From: an uncultured Pseudovibrio sp.
GTDB taxonomy: Bacteria > Pseudomonadota > Alphaproteobacteria > Rhizobiales > Stappiaceae
NCBI GenBank assembly: GCA_947496145.1
Contig: CANMBS010000044.1
Coordinates: forward strand, 1 to 40,754
Direction: 5' to 3'
Length of the DNA stretch: 40,754 bases
The first letter of the stretch is position 1. Each line of letters starts with the position of its first letter. Below the pieces are notes generated by a model. The model ran no database searches and was not told the DNA's origin. It worked only from the letters and a program-made list of their open reading frames with translations. Positions 15,765-25,287 of this stretch are shown one piece after another. Both the position numbers and the translations under genes were made by a program.

Positions 15765-17591
15765 ATGCGAACTGAACAGCAAGCAATATTCGCTAACTAT
15801 CATCAACTAAACTCATCGCTTAAAGCTCGGAGTGATGAGCTAGATATCATAGCTGGATTACAAGAAGTTCGTGTTATGTTACGGGCTTTGGCTGAAACGC
15901 TGCCCGATGAAGAGCGTTTGCGTCTCGCGCATACTTTTGGGCAAAAACTTATCGAGAGTTGGTGGAAGTCCGCTTGCAAACAGCAAAAAGTGTCTCTCTC
16001 GCTTCGACGTCGACCAAAAGGCACTCAGTCGTATCTTCTCAGTGAAACACTTGAAGGTATGGCAGAGTTGACTGGTCAACTAGCATCTAACTTGAAGCCA
16101 GAAATAGCTGCTTATCAAGTTGGCTTGACATATACATATACTTTGCCCGCGACCTACCGTTCTTCACTTGGAATCTATTATACGCCACCGGTCTTGACTG
16201 AGCGGTTAATCAACCATTCCACGGCAGCGGGCGTTGATTGGACAAACTGTAGAGTTTTAGATCCTGCATGTGGAGGCGGCGCATTTCTTACTTCAGTTGC
16301 TCAACACATCATCAAACAGCTTCAACACTGCAGTCCACATATACTGCTAAAAAATATAGCAAACCGCCTTAGGGGCTATGAAATAGATCCTTTTGGTGCT
16401 TGGGTTGCACAGGTCGCGCTCGACGTTGTTCTGCTTCCACTGTCAGCTCAAACAGGTAAAAAGACACCAAACTTGGTCACCTTGTGTAATAGCCTTCAGA
16501 GAAATCCACCAAAAGAGCAATTTGATCTAGTTATCGGTAACCCGCCTTATGCTCGAACGCAGCTTTCTTCAGAACTGCGTGACAAGTTCAAACGCAGTTT
16601 GTTTGGACACGCTAACTTATACGGTGTTTTCAAAGATATAGCTTTGCGTCATGCATCCGATACTGGAGTGATTGCTTTTGTTACACCTACGAGTTTTTTA
16701 GCAGGTGAGTATTTTAAAAAACTTCGTTCTTTGATGGGACAAGAAGCACTTCCAATACAGTTGGATTTTGTTGCTACACGTCGTGGGGTGTTTGACGATG
16801 TACTACAAGAGACATTGCTTACTACGTACAAGCGAGACAAGAGAGACAAGTCTGTCATCGTGAATGAACTGCATCTAGTAGGTCCCAACGAGCTTACTAT
16901 CCATCCACTTGGTAAAGTAGCTCTACCTAATAATTCGGCAATGCCATGGATTTTGCCTCGTTCGCAAAAGCAGGTTTCTACTGTAAAAAATTTGCTTCAC
17001 TTTAAACACCGTCTTGCCGACTGGGGGTACACTGTCAGTACAGGCCCTTTAGTTTGGAACCGTTTCAAAGATCAGTTGCACTCACGAAAAGCCAAAGGTC
17101 GGCTTCCTTTGATTTGGGCTGAATCAATTTTGCCCAATGGAACCTTTGAATGGCGTTTCAAAAAGAGGAACCATGAGCCTTGGTTTGAAGTGCGTCCTAA
17201 AGATAACTGGTTAGTTTGCAAGAAACCATGTGTACTCCTACAAAGAACAACCGCGAAGGAGCAACACAGACGATTAATTGCAGCAGCATTGCCACAAGCT
17301 TTCTTGCAAACGCATGAGGCCGTTGTCATTGAAAACCACCTTAACATGCTGAAGCCTTTGGGAGACACTCCTATTATCTGCCCTACGACGCTGGCAGTAT
17401 TTCTGAATAGTAGTGCAGCGGACCAAGCTTTCCGCTGTGTGAGTGGTAGTGTAGCCGTTTCAGCATACGAACTTGAAGCTCTCCCACTCCCCTCACCAGA
17501 TGCTTTGAAGCATTTGAACGAGTTGGTCTTGAACAATGCCTCTCATCGCGAGCTAGAAGATGAGTGTCAGAATATTTATTTAGGTAATTAA
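15765..17591 (+). CDS. Type II N6-adenine DNA methyltransferase (BsuBI/PstI group)
   Basis: This 608-residue enzyme should methylate adenine in the recognition site of the cognate endonuclease. Motif I (VLDPACGGGAFLTS, residues 165-175) binds S-adenosylmethionine and motif IV NPPY (259-262) is the catalytic adenine-MTase signature. An all-helical N-terminal domain of about 130 residues precedes the LGIYYTPPVLTERL region, and the C-terminal 220 residues should hold target recognition. Start ATG 15765 has GGAGG. The endonuclease gene follows after one base. Composition is AT-richer than the surroundings, consistent with transfer. The pairing suggests CTGCAG specificity but does not prove it. 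Confidence 0.9.
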   Translation: MRTEQQAIFANYHQLNSSLKARSDELDIIAGLQEVRVMLRALAETLPDEERLRLAHTFGQKLIESWWKSACKQQKVSLSLRRRPKGTQSYLLSETLEGMAELTGQLASNLKPEIAAYQVGLTYTYTLPATYRSSLGIYYTPPVLTERLINHSTAAGVDWTNCRVLDPACGGGAFLTSVAQHIIKQLQHCSPHILLKNIANRLRGYEIDPFGAWVAQVALDVVLLPLSAQTGKKTPNLVTLCNSLQRNPPKEQFDLVIGNPPYARTQLSSELRDKFKRSLFGHANLYGVFKDIALRHASDTGVIAFVTPTSFLAGEYFKKLRSLMGQEALPIQLDFVATRRGVFDDVLQETLLTTYKRDKRDKSVIVNELHLVGPNELTIHPLGKVALPNNSAMPWILPRSQKQVSTVKNLLHFKHRLADWGYTVSTGPLVWNRFKDQLHSRKAKGRLPLIWAESILPNGTFEWRFKKRNHEPWFEVRPKDNWLVCKKPCVLLQRTTAKEQHRRLIAAALPQAFLQTHEAVVIENHLNMLKPLGDTPIICPTTLAVFLNSSAADQAFRCVSGSVAVSAYELEALPLPSPDALKHLNELVLNNASHRELEDECQNIYLGN

Positions 17592-17592
17592 T

Positions 17593-18675
17593 GTGAATAC
17601 TACACTACCTCCCTTCACCTCACGCGAGCTTATTGCAGAGCGTTTACCAACAATATTTCCGGAGGGTACACCTGATCGGAACTATTGCATTCGATCTACA
17701 GCATCTGCCCTGATATTTTCTATGATCTATGTTGGAGCAGTCGAGGGCTATGGTCACTATTTGGGTCCAGTCCATGCTTATCGCATGAATGATGTGCAAG
17801 CCACACTTACAGATGACACTTCACGACTTGAATATGCAGATCAGTTGAATAGGCGAAAACACGTAGTTAAGGGAAAACGTTGGTATGAGGATAACTCTCG
17901 CGAAGCAATAAGAGATGAATCTTTGAGAGAAGGCTTGATGGAGGTCGGTGTTGCCTACGCTCTAAAAGAGATCGCTACAACCTCGTCAAAACCTCGCTAT
18001 GCACTAAAGAGCGCGTTTGCCCGTCTTTTTGATCCCAACCTAATGGGGGATGACTTAGCGGAGGCAATAATAAACTTTCAAAAAAAGCACTTATCTCCAA
18101 GTGCTCTTGCTCGCATTACCCTTTTCAAGGCAGGTGTTACGGCTAGCAAGTCTGGCGTACTGGTCACATTTCCCAACAAAGAAACAAGAAAACTCGCACC
18201 AGGTCTTAGTTCAGTAATATCAAAAGCGGTTGTCGAGCAATTCGCCATACGTTTTCTCAAGGTGCCATCCGTTCTTTGGCTTAGTGAGAGTGGAAACAAA
18301 GTCGTTGCCAGAGACGATATGCTTGCTAAAAAAATTGGTCTCAAGGTAGAAGCTGATAGAGACCTACCAGATTTAATTTTGGTTGACCTTAATGCGGCAG
18401 AGCCTCTGATTGTTTTTGTTGAAGTTGTCGCAACTGACGGTCCCATTTCGAAAAGGCGGCAAGAGGCTCTCTTCGCCTTAACCGATGCCGCGGGCTTTAG
18501 TCGTAACCAAGTTGCGCATGTTACAGCCTATCACGACCGCGATTCTCCTAGCTTTAAGAAAACCATGCCGTCTCTTGCTTGGGGCTCTTTTGCATGGTTT
18601 GCAACAGAACCTGAAAACATCATCCAACTCGAAGATGGAAGTAAACAAAAACATTTTCTAGAGCATTATCTATAA
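17593..18675 (+). CDS. BsuBI/PstI-family type II restriction endonuclease
   Basis: This 360-residue cytoplasmic enzyme has a helical N-terminal half, likely DNA-recognising (about 1-215). The C-terminal catalytic domain contains VPSVLWLSESGNKVV (224-238), DLPDLILVD (257-265) and VFVEVVATDGP (274-284). These are the signature strings of the BsuBI/PstI endonuclease family, with Asp260 and Glu277 as candidate metal ligands. Founding members cut CTGCAG. The start is GTG 17593, one base after the methyltransferase stop; the overlapping ATG is followed by a stop at once. A weak start codon behind the methyltransferase fits the need to make protection first. Confidence 0.88.
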   Translation: MNTTLPPFTSRELIAERLPTIFPEGTPDRNYCIRSTASALIFSMIYVGAVEGYGHYLGPVHAYRMNDVQATLTDDTSRLEYADQLNRRKHVVKGKRWYEDNSREAIRDESLREGLMEVGVAYALKEIATTSSKPRYALKSAFARLFDPNLMGDDLAEAIINFQKKHLSPSALARITLFKAGVTASKSGVLVTFPNKETRKLAPGLSSVISKAVVEQFAIRFLKVPSVLWLSESGNKVVARDDMLAKKIGLKVEADRDLPDLILVDLNAAEPLIVFVEVVATDGPISKRRQEALFALTDAAGFSRNQVAHVTAYHDRDSPSFKKTMPSLAWGSFAWFATEPENIIQLEDGSKQKHFLEHYL

Positions 18676-19176
18676 TTCTGCTTCTTACAACACAGATACG
18701 ATATTGCTGTTGATCTACAGTATAGAATGGATAAATTGGATGTTCGAGTGTTTTCGCCTAATTAAAGGAAAGTTGGCTTAGTGCAAAACATAAGGACATC
18801 CTCAATCGACAAATTGATAACTTCTGGGCATAAGAGCTGTCACGCCCATGAGTGTCTATCTTAGGCTCGTTCGTTCAGTGACTGCGCAATTATTGAGCTG
18901 AGAAGAACTCACTCCACAAAGCTCTACTGCATCGTCGCCCTGATGTTACCTCAACCCTTGATAGAACCATCCGAATGGCAGGTATTGGCCCGGCGCATCA
19001 TAAAGCACCCACATGCATATCCAGCTTTTTAGCGCTACAGCGAACCTTCGGTAAGCACGCACTTCAATTATGAAATCGAACCGCGCTGACAGGCAACTTA
19101 GGTCAATGGGTATCAGTTCAATTACGCAGTCTCAAACTTTAGTGCTCTCCCACACCAGTCTCAGCACAGCCCACTA
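18676..19176. other. Non-coding right flank of the restriction-modification island
   Basis: About 500 bp with no credible gene. Reverse-strand codons around 18955-19015 (reading YDAPGQYLPFGWFYQG-like, ending in a stop) and plus-strand codons around 19065-19085 (YEIEPR-like, as in some transposase ends) look like decayed remnants, but both are too short to assign. No terminator with a T-run was found after the endonuclease gene. Confidence 0.5.
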
Positions 19177-21447
19177 TCAATTCCCCGAGCCATCCCCGGA
19201 AGAAGTGCTGTCTGTCCCGTCACCATCTTCTGCCTCAGCACCACTGCTTCTGGCTTTGTCAGATTTTCTCTTTACCTGCGGAATGTCCTCACCCTTGCTG
19301 TCCTCTGCCATATGGTAGGTCACCTGTGGGAATGGGATTTCAATATCGCGCTCATCAAACACGATTTTGATAAACTCATTATAGGCCCGGCCAATAGACC
19401 ACTGGCTGCCCGGCAAAGTCTTAATGCGGGCGCGAATATCAACGGATGAAGCTCCGAAGGTAACCACACCATCCATCTCCAGACCACCAAGAATCGAAGC
19501 TTTATTGGGTGTTGCATCAAGACGATTGAAAGCTTCCTGCATCGCCTCTTTCGCTTTTTCTATGTCAGTATCGTAGCTCACACCAATCACAGCAACATGA
19601 TAAGCGTAGTCCTTCATGGCATTGGAAACACTGGTCACAGAGGAGAATGGAATAAAATGCGAGGTGCCGGTCAGGTCCCTTAAGCATACACTGCGGATAG
19701 TAAGGCGTTCAACTGTGCCGCTAATGCCACCAGCGGTTACAAAATCCCCTTCATTCATGGCATTTTCCAGTTGAATAAAGGCCCCGGTAATCACATCCTG
19801 CACCAGTTTTTGCGAGCCGAACGAAACAGCCAGACCAACTACACCAGCACCGGCAATCAGCGGTGCGATCTGAATACCCAGTTCAGACAGGGCCAGCAAT
19901 GAGAACATAACGATCATCAAAATTGAAATCGCATTGCTGAACAAAGCAAACAGCGTTTTCGTCCGTCTGGTAACCGCCTTGCCTTTCTTCTCCAGAATGC
20001 GCAGGTCCACCCAGGACATAATCAGCAGCCAGAGAACAAACCCGACAATCACCACAATAAGAGCGGATAAAACAGAGTTCGCCAGTTGAGCGCCACTGCC
20101 AAACCACAGCCAGCTCCAGAAGCTTCCAACGCCCCACACTTCCAGCACACCCAGCACGACACCAACGCTAACAACCACGCGCAGCACAGCACAGACACTC
20201 GGCAGGAATGAGTTGAGACGCTTTTCAAACGTAGGCAACACACGATCCAGCGCATCATGCAGATCAACACCTGTGCGCATAACCCGTGTCAGCAACATCA
20301 TTAGCCCTAGCCCCACAAAAATCACGAGCAAGGATATGGCACTGGTGCGGACAATATAGCCAACCGCATCAAGTGGCATACGCAACCATGCAACCATCAC
20401 CGCAAACACATAAAGCAGCGCCAGCAGGTGCCACACATATGCCAGCCCCTTGAACAACTGCACTGAGAAGTTAGCCCCCTTGAAACTCTCCGCATACCGA
20501 CAGATTGCCTCTCGCACCCGCAAGCGCGACCGCAGGATGATCAGTGTAAGATAAACAATGCTGACCAGCACTACTGTAACCCAAACACTTGCCGCCAGTT
20601 CCGGAGAAAAATTCACCCCAACCATCGGCACCAGCAATTGCACACCAAAGCCAAGAATACCGACAATCAGAATAAGGCGCCGCGCCCAATACACCGCCTC
20701 ATTGTCCGAAAACGGCAGCAACCGAAATGCAGAACGGTGCGGCGCAAACACAAAACGGATCACAACGCGAGACATCTCGATCAGGAAAAACGCATTAATC
20801 GCAAACATCTCAACATTGTTGATGCTCTGCACCGCCGGGTCCGTTGAAAATACATAGGCAGACAAATATCCCACACCAGACGCCACACCCACAAAGGCTG
20901 CATCAAAAACGGACGTAATCCCAAGCAATCCAACGCGAAAGAACAGAGAATGCCGCTCCGGCCCTTTCTCATGCCTGCTCATATAGGCCACCGAAATACG
21001 GTGAAGCAGAAACAGAATGATATAAGCTGGCAGCAAAACACGAATGATACTGAACACACCATCCAGCAATCGCGACTGATCTACCCGCCCCTCACCATTC
21101 ACCAGATCCTCATAGCCCGATAACCCGGAGAGGATCAGTGTGCCAAATCCATAAAAACTGGAAATCCCATCCTGAACAAAGGTGCCGATCTGCACGGCGA
21201 TAGTGCCCTCACCCGCTGCATTGCCACTTCCAGCCGCTGTCGTCGTGCCACCGCTCTGCTCTTCCTGCAACAGCTTGATCAGAGCCTCACGCCCCTTCGG
21301 GTCTTCCAGCACCTTAATCAAAGCCTGCCGCGCCTGCTTAACATCTGCCTCACTGTCACCTGATGAGGACGACGTCTGCGCCTGAGCAATACTGACAAAA
21401 CCGAAAAGAACAACAGCAAACGCTGCAACAAGAAACCGGAAAAACAT
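19177..21447 (-). CDS. MscS-family mechanosensitive channel, large multi-domain type
   Basis: The 756-residue product starts at ATG 21447, just after GGGTGG. It has a signal peptide (MFFRFLVAAFAVVLFGFVSIAQA) and a Ser/Asp-rich periplasmic part. About ten membrane helices follow (110-530), then the MscS core: pore helix PLIAGAGVVGLAVSFGSQKLVQDVITG and the beta domain with ENAMNEGDFVTAGGISGTVE. The tail is acidic and Ser-rich (KSDKARSSGAEAEDGDG). It opens under membrane tension to release solutes on osmotic downshock. It lies upstream of a PqiA-like gene on the same strand but is well separated from it. Confidence 0.92.
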   Translation of the reverse strand: MFFRFLVAAFAVVLFGFVSIAQAQTSSSSGDSEADVKQARQALIKVLEDPKGREALIKLLQEEQSGGTTTAAGSGNAAGEGTIAVQIGTFVQDGISSFYGFGTLILSGLSGYEDLVNGEGRVDQSRLLDGVFSIIRVLLPAYIILFLLHRISVAYMSRHEKGPERHSLFFRVGLLGITSVFDAAFVGVASGVGYLSAYVFSTDPAVQSINNVEMFAINAFFLIEMSRVVIRFVFAPHRSAFRLLPFSDNEAVYWARRLILIVGILGFGVQLLVPMVGVNFSPELAASVWVTVVLVSIVYLTLIILRSRLRVREAICRYAESFKGANFSVQLFKGLAYVWHLLALLYVFAVMVAWLRMPLDAVGYIVRTSAISLLVIFVGLGLMMLLTRVMRTGVDLHDALDRVLPTFEKRLNSFLPSVCAVLRVVVSVGVVLGVLEVWGVGSFWSWLWFGSGAQLANSVLSALIVVIVGFVLWLLIMSWVDLRILEKKGKAVTRRTKTLFALFSNAISILMIVMFSLLALSELGIQIAPLIAGAGVVGLAVSFGSQKLVQDVITGAFIQLENAMNEGDFVTAGGISGTVERLTIRSVCLRDLTGTSHFIPFSSVTSVSNAMKDYAYHVAVIGVSYDTDIEKAKEAMQEAFNRLDATPNKASILGGLEMDGVVTFGASSVDIRARIKTLPGSQWSIGRAYNEFIKIVFDERDIEIPFPQVTYHMAEDSKGEDIPQVKRKSDKARSSGAEAEDGDGTDSTSSGDGSGN

Positions 21448-21585
21448 GGGCCACCCAGAATGGATCTGCAAAAATTCAAGCGAACACTAACGCTTTACAC
21501 CATAAACGAGAAGAACCCATGAAGAGAAACCGATAAAACCCAGCTCAACGCCCCCTGATTTCTCGCAGATCAAGGCAGACAGAGT

Positions 21586-22026
21586 TTAGGAAGCCTCTCG
21601 CCTAACCATAAACGCTGCAATCGCCGTAGAAAGCGTGGCACCTGCATAAAACCACAATCCCGGCAGAACCTGCGCACTGGCCAGCCCGCTCGTCTTGGCA
21701 GCAAAAATCACCAGCGCGACCAGCATCACATCCATCATGGACCATTTCCCAAGATAGCTCAGCGCCCGCAGCCATCTGTCGGAAGACCGGTGCAACGCGG
21801 AAATTCCCAGTACAAGGATCTTAAGAGCAGGCAGAAGAACTGAGAACACAAACACAAGGCCAGCAATAGAAACTTCACCATCTTGATAAAGTCCGCTGAC
21901 CACCTGAATCAGGCTCGGCGTGTCCTCCAGAAAATATAGCCGCTCCATACTGAGCAGCGGCAGCGTCAGGCCAAGGGCAAATGAAAACGCAGCAATGGGA
22001 ATTAAAAAACCAAGTAAAACAGGCAT
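21586..22026 (-). CDS. PqiA-like (paraquat-inducible protein A) membrane protein
   Basis: This 146-residue inner-membrane protein has four hydrophobic helices. The stretch YLGKWSMMDVMLVALVIFAAK matches the PqiA family signature around its conserved K-W-S-M-x-D. It is about one PqiA domain long, whereas the Escherichia coli protein has two, and the zinc-ribbon cysteines are absent. ATG 22026 has AGGAG five bases upstream, so the longer frame to TTG 22062 is not preferred. PqiA proteins take part in lipid transport between membranes with MCE partners, none of which is adjacent. Confidence 0.8.
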   Translation of the reverse strand: MPVLLGFLIPIAAFSFALGLTLPLLSMERLYFLEDTPSLIQVVSGLYQDGEVSIAGLVFVFSVLLPALKILVLGISALHRSSDRWLRALSYLGKWSMMDVMLVALVIFAAKTSGLASAQVLPGLWFYAGATLSTAIAAFMVRREAS

Positions 22027-22243
22027 AAAGGCTCCTGAAGCATTTTTCCGCAATCTGGACAATACGCTGACTGAAAAATCAGCCCCAGCGAAGCCTATAG
22101 ATAATCATTGATGAAATGAAAGCAACCACGAGCAATCGCACCGCGAACAGACGCAGTGCGATTAAGAAAGGATAATGAAGATGTTAAGGCCAGTTTAGTA
22201 CTGCAAGAGCATCAGTGCGCTCTGCCAGAAATGGCTGTGGCAG

Positions 22244-22651
22244 TCAGCGACGTGCCATCCGTCCGGCAATGTCGTCCAGTCCCTCTTGTTCAGCAGCCTC
22301 AAGAGACGCCCGCTGACGCATCTGGTCACGTTCATCCATCAGCTCAATCTTTTTCAGCTCAGAAACGGCATCCGTCAGCTCATCCTGAGCTTTAACAAGC
22401 TGCGCCTTCAACTCTTCAGTAGAGTTTTTCAGGTTATCCCGGCGCTGTGCAGCAGCACGCGCAAACGTTGGATAGGCAAAGTGGGTGACATCATCAATGC
22501 CCACACGTTTTTGCTCCTGAACAATCTGGTTCTCCAGATCCTCCGCCATGCGGTCAAAGTCGCTCAACATCGTCTCGATCTGCGTCACCTGACGACGCTT
22601 CTCATCAACGTTGAACTTCTTCAGCTTCAAGAGGCCTTCACGATTCTTCAT
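22244..22651 (-). CDS. fliJ: Flagellar export chaperone FliJ
   Basis: This 135-residue, almost wholly alpha-helical coiled-coil protein is rich in Glu, Arg, Gln and Leu. FliJ is the cytoplasmic stalk of the flagellar type III export ATPase, linking FliI to the export gate. Size, helicity and position 30 bp after fliI support the call; the family is poorly conserved in sequence. ATG 22651 has GGGAG eight bases upstream and is preferred over TTG 22657. Confidence 0.85.
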   Translation of the reverse strand: MKNREGLLKLKKFNVDEKRRQVTQIETMLSDFDRMAEDLENQIVQEQKRVGIDDVTHFAYPTFARAAAQRRDNLKNSTEELKAQLVKAQDELTDAVSELKKIELMDERDQMRQRASLEAAEQEGLDDIAGRMARR

Positions 22652-22681
22652 ACGCAATACTCCCTTTACAGGAGAGCAACC

Positions 22682-24034
22682 TTACGCCTGAGTCATTTCC
22701 AAAAGGTTGGCAAGCTGAACATATCCCTCTTTAATTGTAGTTTTTTCCCCTTTCATTTGCCCTAAATACGCTTCTAACTCGTCATTTTTGGCAATTGCTT
22801 CATCTACAAGAGGGTCAGCACCTTCTTTATAGGCACCCAGACGGATCAGTTCCTCCATATCTGCATAGGCAGACATCAACTGCCTGGCGCGTCGTAAAAC
22901 AGGCTGAGCCTCATCAGGGACACACCGCGGCATGGTTCGACTGACAGACTTTAGCACATTGACAGCCGGGTAGCGACCACGCTCTGCAATCGCGCGCTCC
23001 ATAACAATGTGCCCATCCAGAATTCCACGCACTGCATCGGCCACTGGCTCATTATGGTTGTCGCCTTCAACCAGAACAGTAAAGAGTGCAGTCACAGCCC
23101 CCTTGCCAACAGCGCCCGGTCCGGCCCGCTCCAGTAATTTCGGCAGTTCAGTAAAGACGGTTGGTGTATAACCTTTAGAGGTGGGTGGCTCACCAACAGA
23201 CAAACCAATCTCGCGCTGCGCCATAGCAAAGCGTGTGACAGAGTCCATCATACAAAGAACAGATTTTCCTTCGTCACGAAAATACTCCGAAAGCGTCAGC
23301 GTTAAGTAAGCTGCCTCACGCCGCATAAGAACGCTTTCATCTGATGTCGCCACCACAACAACAGACTTCGCTAATCCTTCTTCCCCCAGATCATCTTCGA
23401 TGAATTCCTGAACTTCACGCCCGCGTTCACCAATCAACCCGATGGTTGACACTTCAGTTTCCGCATTACGAGCAAGCATAGACATAAGGACGGATTTACC
23501 CACGCCAGACCCGGCAAAAATACCGAGGCGCTGGCCCTGACAACACGTTACAAAACTGTTAAGAGCGCGAACACCAAGGTCAATCGGGCCGCCAACACGC
23601 GCTCTTTCAGCCGCTGGAGGTGGAGAATCACGCAATTTTCTCGGAACTGAACCAAAAGGAAGCGGCCCTTTTCCATCAATCGGCTCGCCTAAAGCGTTAA
23701 CAACACGCCCCAGCCAGGCACTCGATGGATGCACTGTACTCTCGCGTGAAATCAGTTTTGCTTTGCTTCCCAAACGCACGCCATCCAGCTCTCCAAATGG
23801 CATACAGAGCGCTCGACCTTCTCGAAACCCGACAACTTCAGCTTGAACTGACGTCGCGTTCTCCCCTATTTCTATTAGTAGACGTGCTCCTACGCTCATG
23901 GCGTAAACAGGGCCCGCAACCTCGATCAGGAGCCCCTTAACTGCTTCTACTCTCCCGTAAATTTCGGTTGGGAGGCATGATTCGATTTCTGCAAAAAGCG
24001 AGTCCAAAACAGATTCCCTATTAATCATTTTCAT
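22682..24034 (-). CDS. fliI: Flagellum-specific ATPase FliI
   Basis: This 450-residue cytoplasmic ATPase energises flagellar protein export. Walker A is GSGVGKS (175-181), and further F1-beta-like motifs are [33 protein letters not shown] and the C-terminal [14 protein letters not shown]. Length is normal. The start is ATG 24034 or 24028, with no strong ribosome site in front. It is divergent from ctrA with about 345 bp between starts and is followed by fliJ, an arrangement I recall as common in alphaproteobacteria, where CtrA drives flagellar genes. Confidence 0.95.
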   Translation of the reverse strand: MKMINRESVLDSLFAEIESCLPTEIYGRVEAVKGLLIEVAGPVYAMSVGARLLIEIGENATSVQAEVVGFREGRALCMPFGELDGVRLGSKAKLISRESTVHPSSAWLGRVVNALGEPIDGKGPLPFGSVPRKLRDSPPPAAERARVGGPIDLGVRALNSFVTCCQGQRLGIFAGSGVGKSVLMSMLARNAETEVSTIGLIGERGREVQEFIEDDLGEEGLAKSVVVVATSDESVLMRREAAYLTLTLSEYFRDEGKSVLCMMDSVTRFAMAQREIGLSVGEPPTSKGYTPTVFTELPKLLERAGPGAVGKGAVTALFTVLVEGDNHNEPVADAVRGILDGHIVMERAIAERGRYPAVNVLKSVSRTMPRCVPDEAQPVLRRARQLMSAYADMEELIRLGAYKEGADPLVDEAIAKNDELEAYLGQMKGEKTTIKEGYVQLANLLEMTQA

Positions 24035-24145
24035 CGATGGTAACCGATCGTTTACGCTTCTGCTTAATGTTATTGGGGAGACTTTGAATGGCGTATAGCC
24101 CTTTCAAGGAAACGAAGCGTCTTAACATGGCTTTCAGTAGCACTT

Positions 24146-24298
24146 GATTCGATTGAAAGCCAACCGGTCTGAAAGTGTTGAACAGAAAGGTTACACCCCT
24201 GAATTCTAGGTTGTACCCAGAAGACTGTTCTACGCGACAGTAAAACGCTTGCGGTAGCGATTCGAGTTCTGTTAACCATAAACTCATTCATCTGAGTC
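24146..24298 (+). promoter_or_regulatory. ctrA upstream region with GANTC and TTAACC sites
   Basis: Three CcrM-type GANTC sites occur between fliI and ctrA: GATTC at 24146-24150, GATTC at 24259-24263 and GAGTC at 24294-24298. A CtrA-like half-site, TTAACCAT, lies at 24272-24279. In Caulobacter, ctrA P1 is silenced by full methylation at GANTC and CtrA regulates its own promoters, so these sites suggest similar cell-cycle control. Exact promoters cannot be fixed by eye. Confidence 0.5.
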
Positions 24299-24379
24299 GG
24301 GTTTACTGTATTCCTTCGCAACGGTTTGTGTTTTTTGGCCGGCGCGACTGCCCAGGAAAGGCAACACGAGGGGATTAAC

Positions 24380-25069
24380 ATGCGTGTATTGTTGATCGAG
24401 GACGATAGTGCTACTGCACAAAGCATTGAACTGATGCTCAAATCCGAGAACTTTAATGTCTATACGACAGATCTCGGTGAAGAAGGCATCGACCTCGGCA
24501 AACTGTATGATTACGATATAATCATGCTTGATCTGAACCTGCCGGACATGTCCGGTTACGAGGTGCTGCGCACACTGCGCGTCTCTAAGGTGAAGACACC
24601 AATTCTAATTCTGTCCGGTTTGGCTGGTATCGAAGACAAGGTTCGTGGCCTTGGGTTCGGCGCTGACGACTATATGACGAAGCCATTCCACAAAGACGAG
24701 CTGATTGCACGTATCCATGCAATCGTACGTCGCTCTAAAGGTCATGCTCAGTCTGTTATCGTGACCGGTGACCTGACTGTAAACCTCGACACCAAAACTG
24801 TTGAAGTTGCAGGCCAGCGCGTTCACCTGACCGGCAAAGAGTACCAGATGCTGGAGCTTCTCTCCTTGCGCAAGGGCACGACCCTCACCAAGGAAATGTT
24901 CCTCAACCACCTTTACGGTGGCATGGACGAACCGGAATTGAAGATTATCGATGTGTTTATCTGTAAGCTGCGCAAGAAGCTCGCTTCTGCAACTGCTGGC
25001 AAAAACTACATCGAAACAGTATGGGGCCGCGGATACGTTCTGCGCGAACCAGAAGAAAAAGCAGCTTAA
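24380..25069 (+). CDS. ctrA: Cell-cycle response regulator CtrA
   Basis: This 229-residue OmpR-type transcription factor has a receiver domain with phosphoacceptor Asp51 (IIMLDLNLP), Asp8/Asp9 and Lys in [10 protein letters not shown]. Its DNA-binding domain contains the near-invariant [22 protein letters not shown] and [13 protein letters not shown] stretches of CtrA. The last residues are Ala-Ala, the known ClpXP-linked degradation signal of Caulobacter CtrA. The start is ATG 24380 behind GAGGGGA; the upstream extension to 24326 is not conserved. It is phosphorylated through CckA and ChpT; chpT is in this window at 33897-34553. Confidence 0.97.
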   Translation: MRVLLIEDDSATAQSIELMLKSENFNVYTTDLGEEGIDLGKLYDYDIIMLDLNLPDMSGYEVLRTLRVSKVKTPILILSGLAGIEDKVRGLGFGADDYMTKPFHKDELIARIHAIVRRSKGHAQSVIVTGDLTVNLDTKTVEVAGQRVHLTGKEYQMLELLSLRKGTTLTKEMFLNHLYGGMDEPELKIIDVFICKLRKKLASATAGKNYIETVWGRGYVLREPEEKAA

Positions 25070-25118
25070 GAGCCTCATTGCGCTCTGACTAAAAGCTGAC
25101 TTTTATAAAGTTTCAGTC

Positions 25119-25154
25119 AAAAGCCCTGTCCGGCCAGCACCGGGCGGGGCTTTT
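25119..25154 (+). terminator. Rho-independent terminator of ctrA
   Basis: AAAAGCCC...CCGG pairs with CCGG...GGGCTTTT across a 6-nt loop, about 15 pairs with two G-T pairs, ending in TTTT. It lies 50 bp after the ctrA stop. Confidence 0.85.
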
Positions 25155-25246
25155 CTGATTCTCTCTATACTCCATTGTAATCAAAAGCATTTTCATCACA
25201 AAACCGCCAAAGCTTGCACTTTCATAAAAGTAAGCAGAGGGTAGCC

Positions 25247-25262
25247 TCATCAAGCTTGATGA
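25247..25262. promoter_or_regulatory. 16-bp perfect palindrome upstream of the TrmO-like gene
   Basis: TCATCAAGCTTGATGA reads the same on both strands and lies 25 bp before the likely start. It could be a dimeric repressor site; no regulator can be named. Confidence 0.4.
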
Positions 25263-25287
25263 CTTCCGAAACCCTTTTTTGAAAGAT

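Noticed and set aside
18950-19020. Minus-strand codons reading YDAPGQYLPFGWFYQG before a stop
   Set aside because: Suggestive of a decayed gene end but too short to assign or bound.
19060-19100. Plus-strand codons resembling the end of an IS transposase (YEIEPR)
   Set aside because: Only a few residues, followed by a stop; no terminal inverted repeats or longer transposase sequence nearby.
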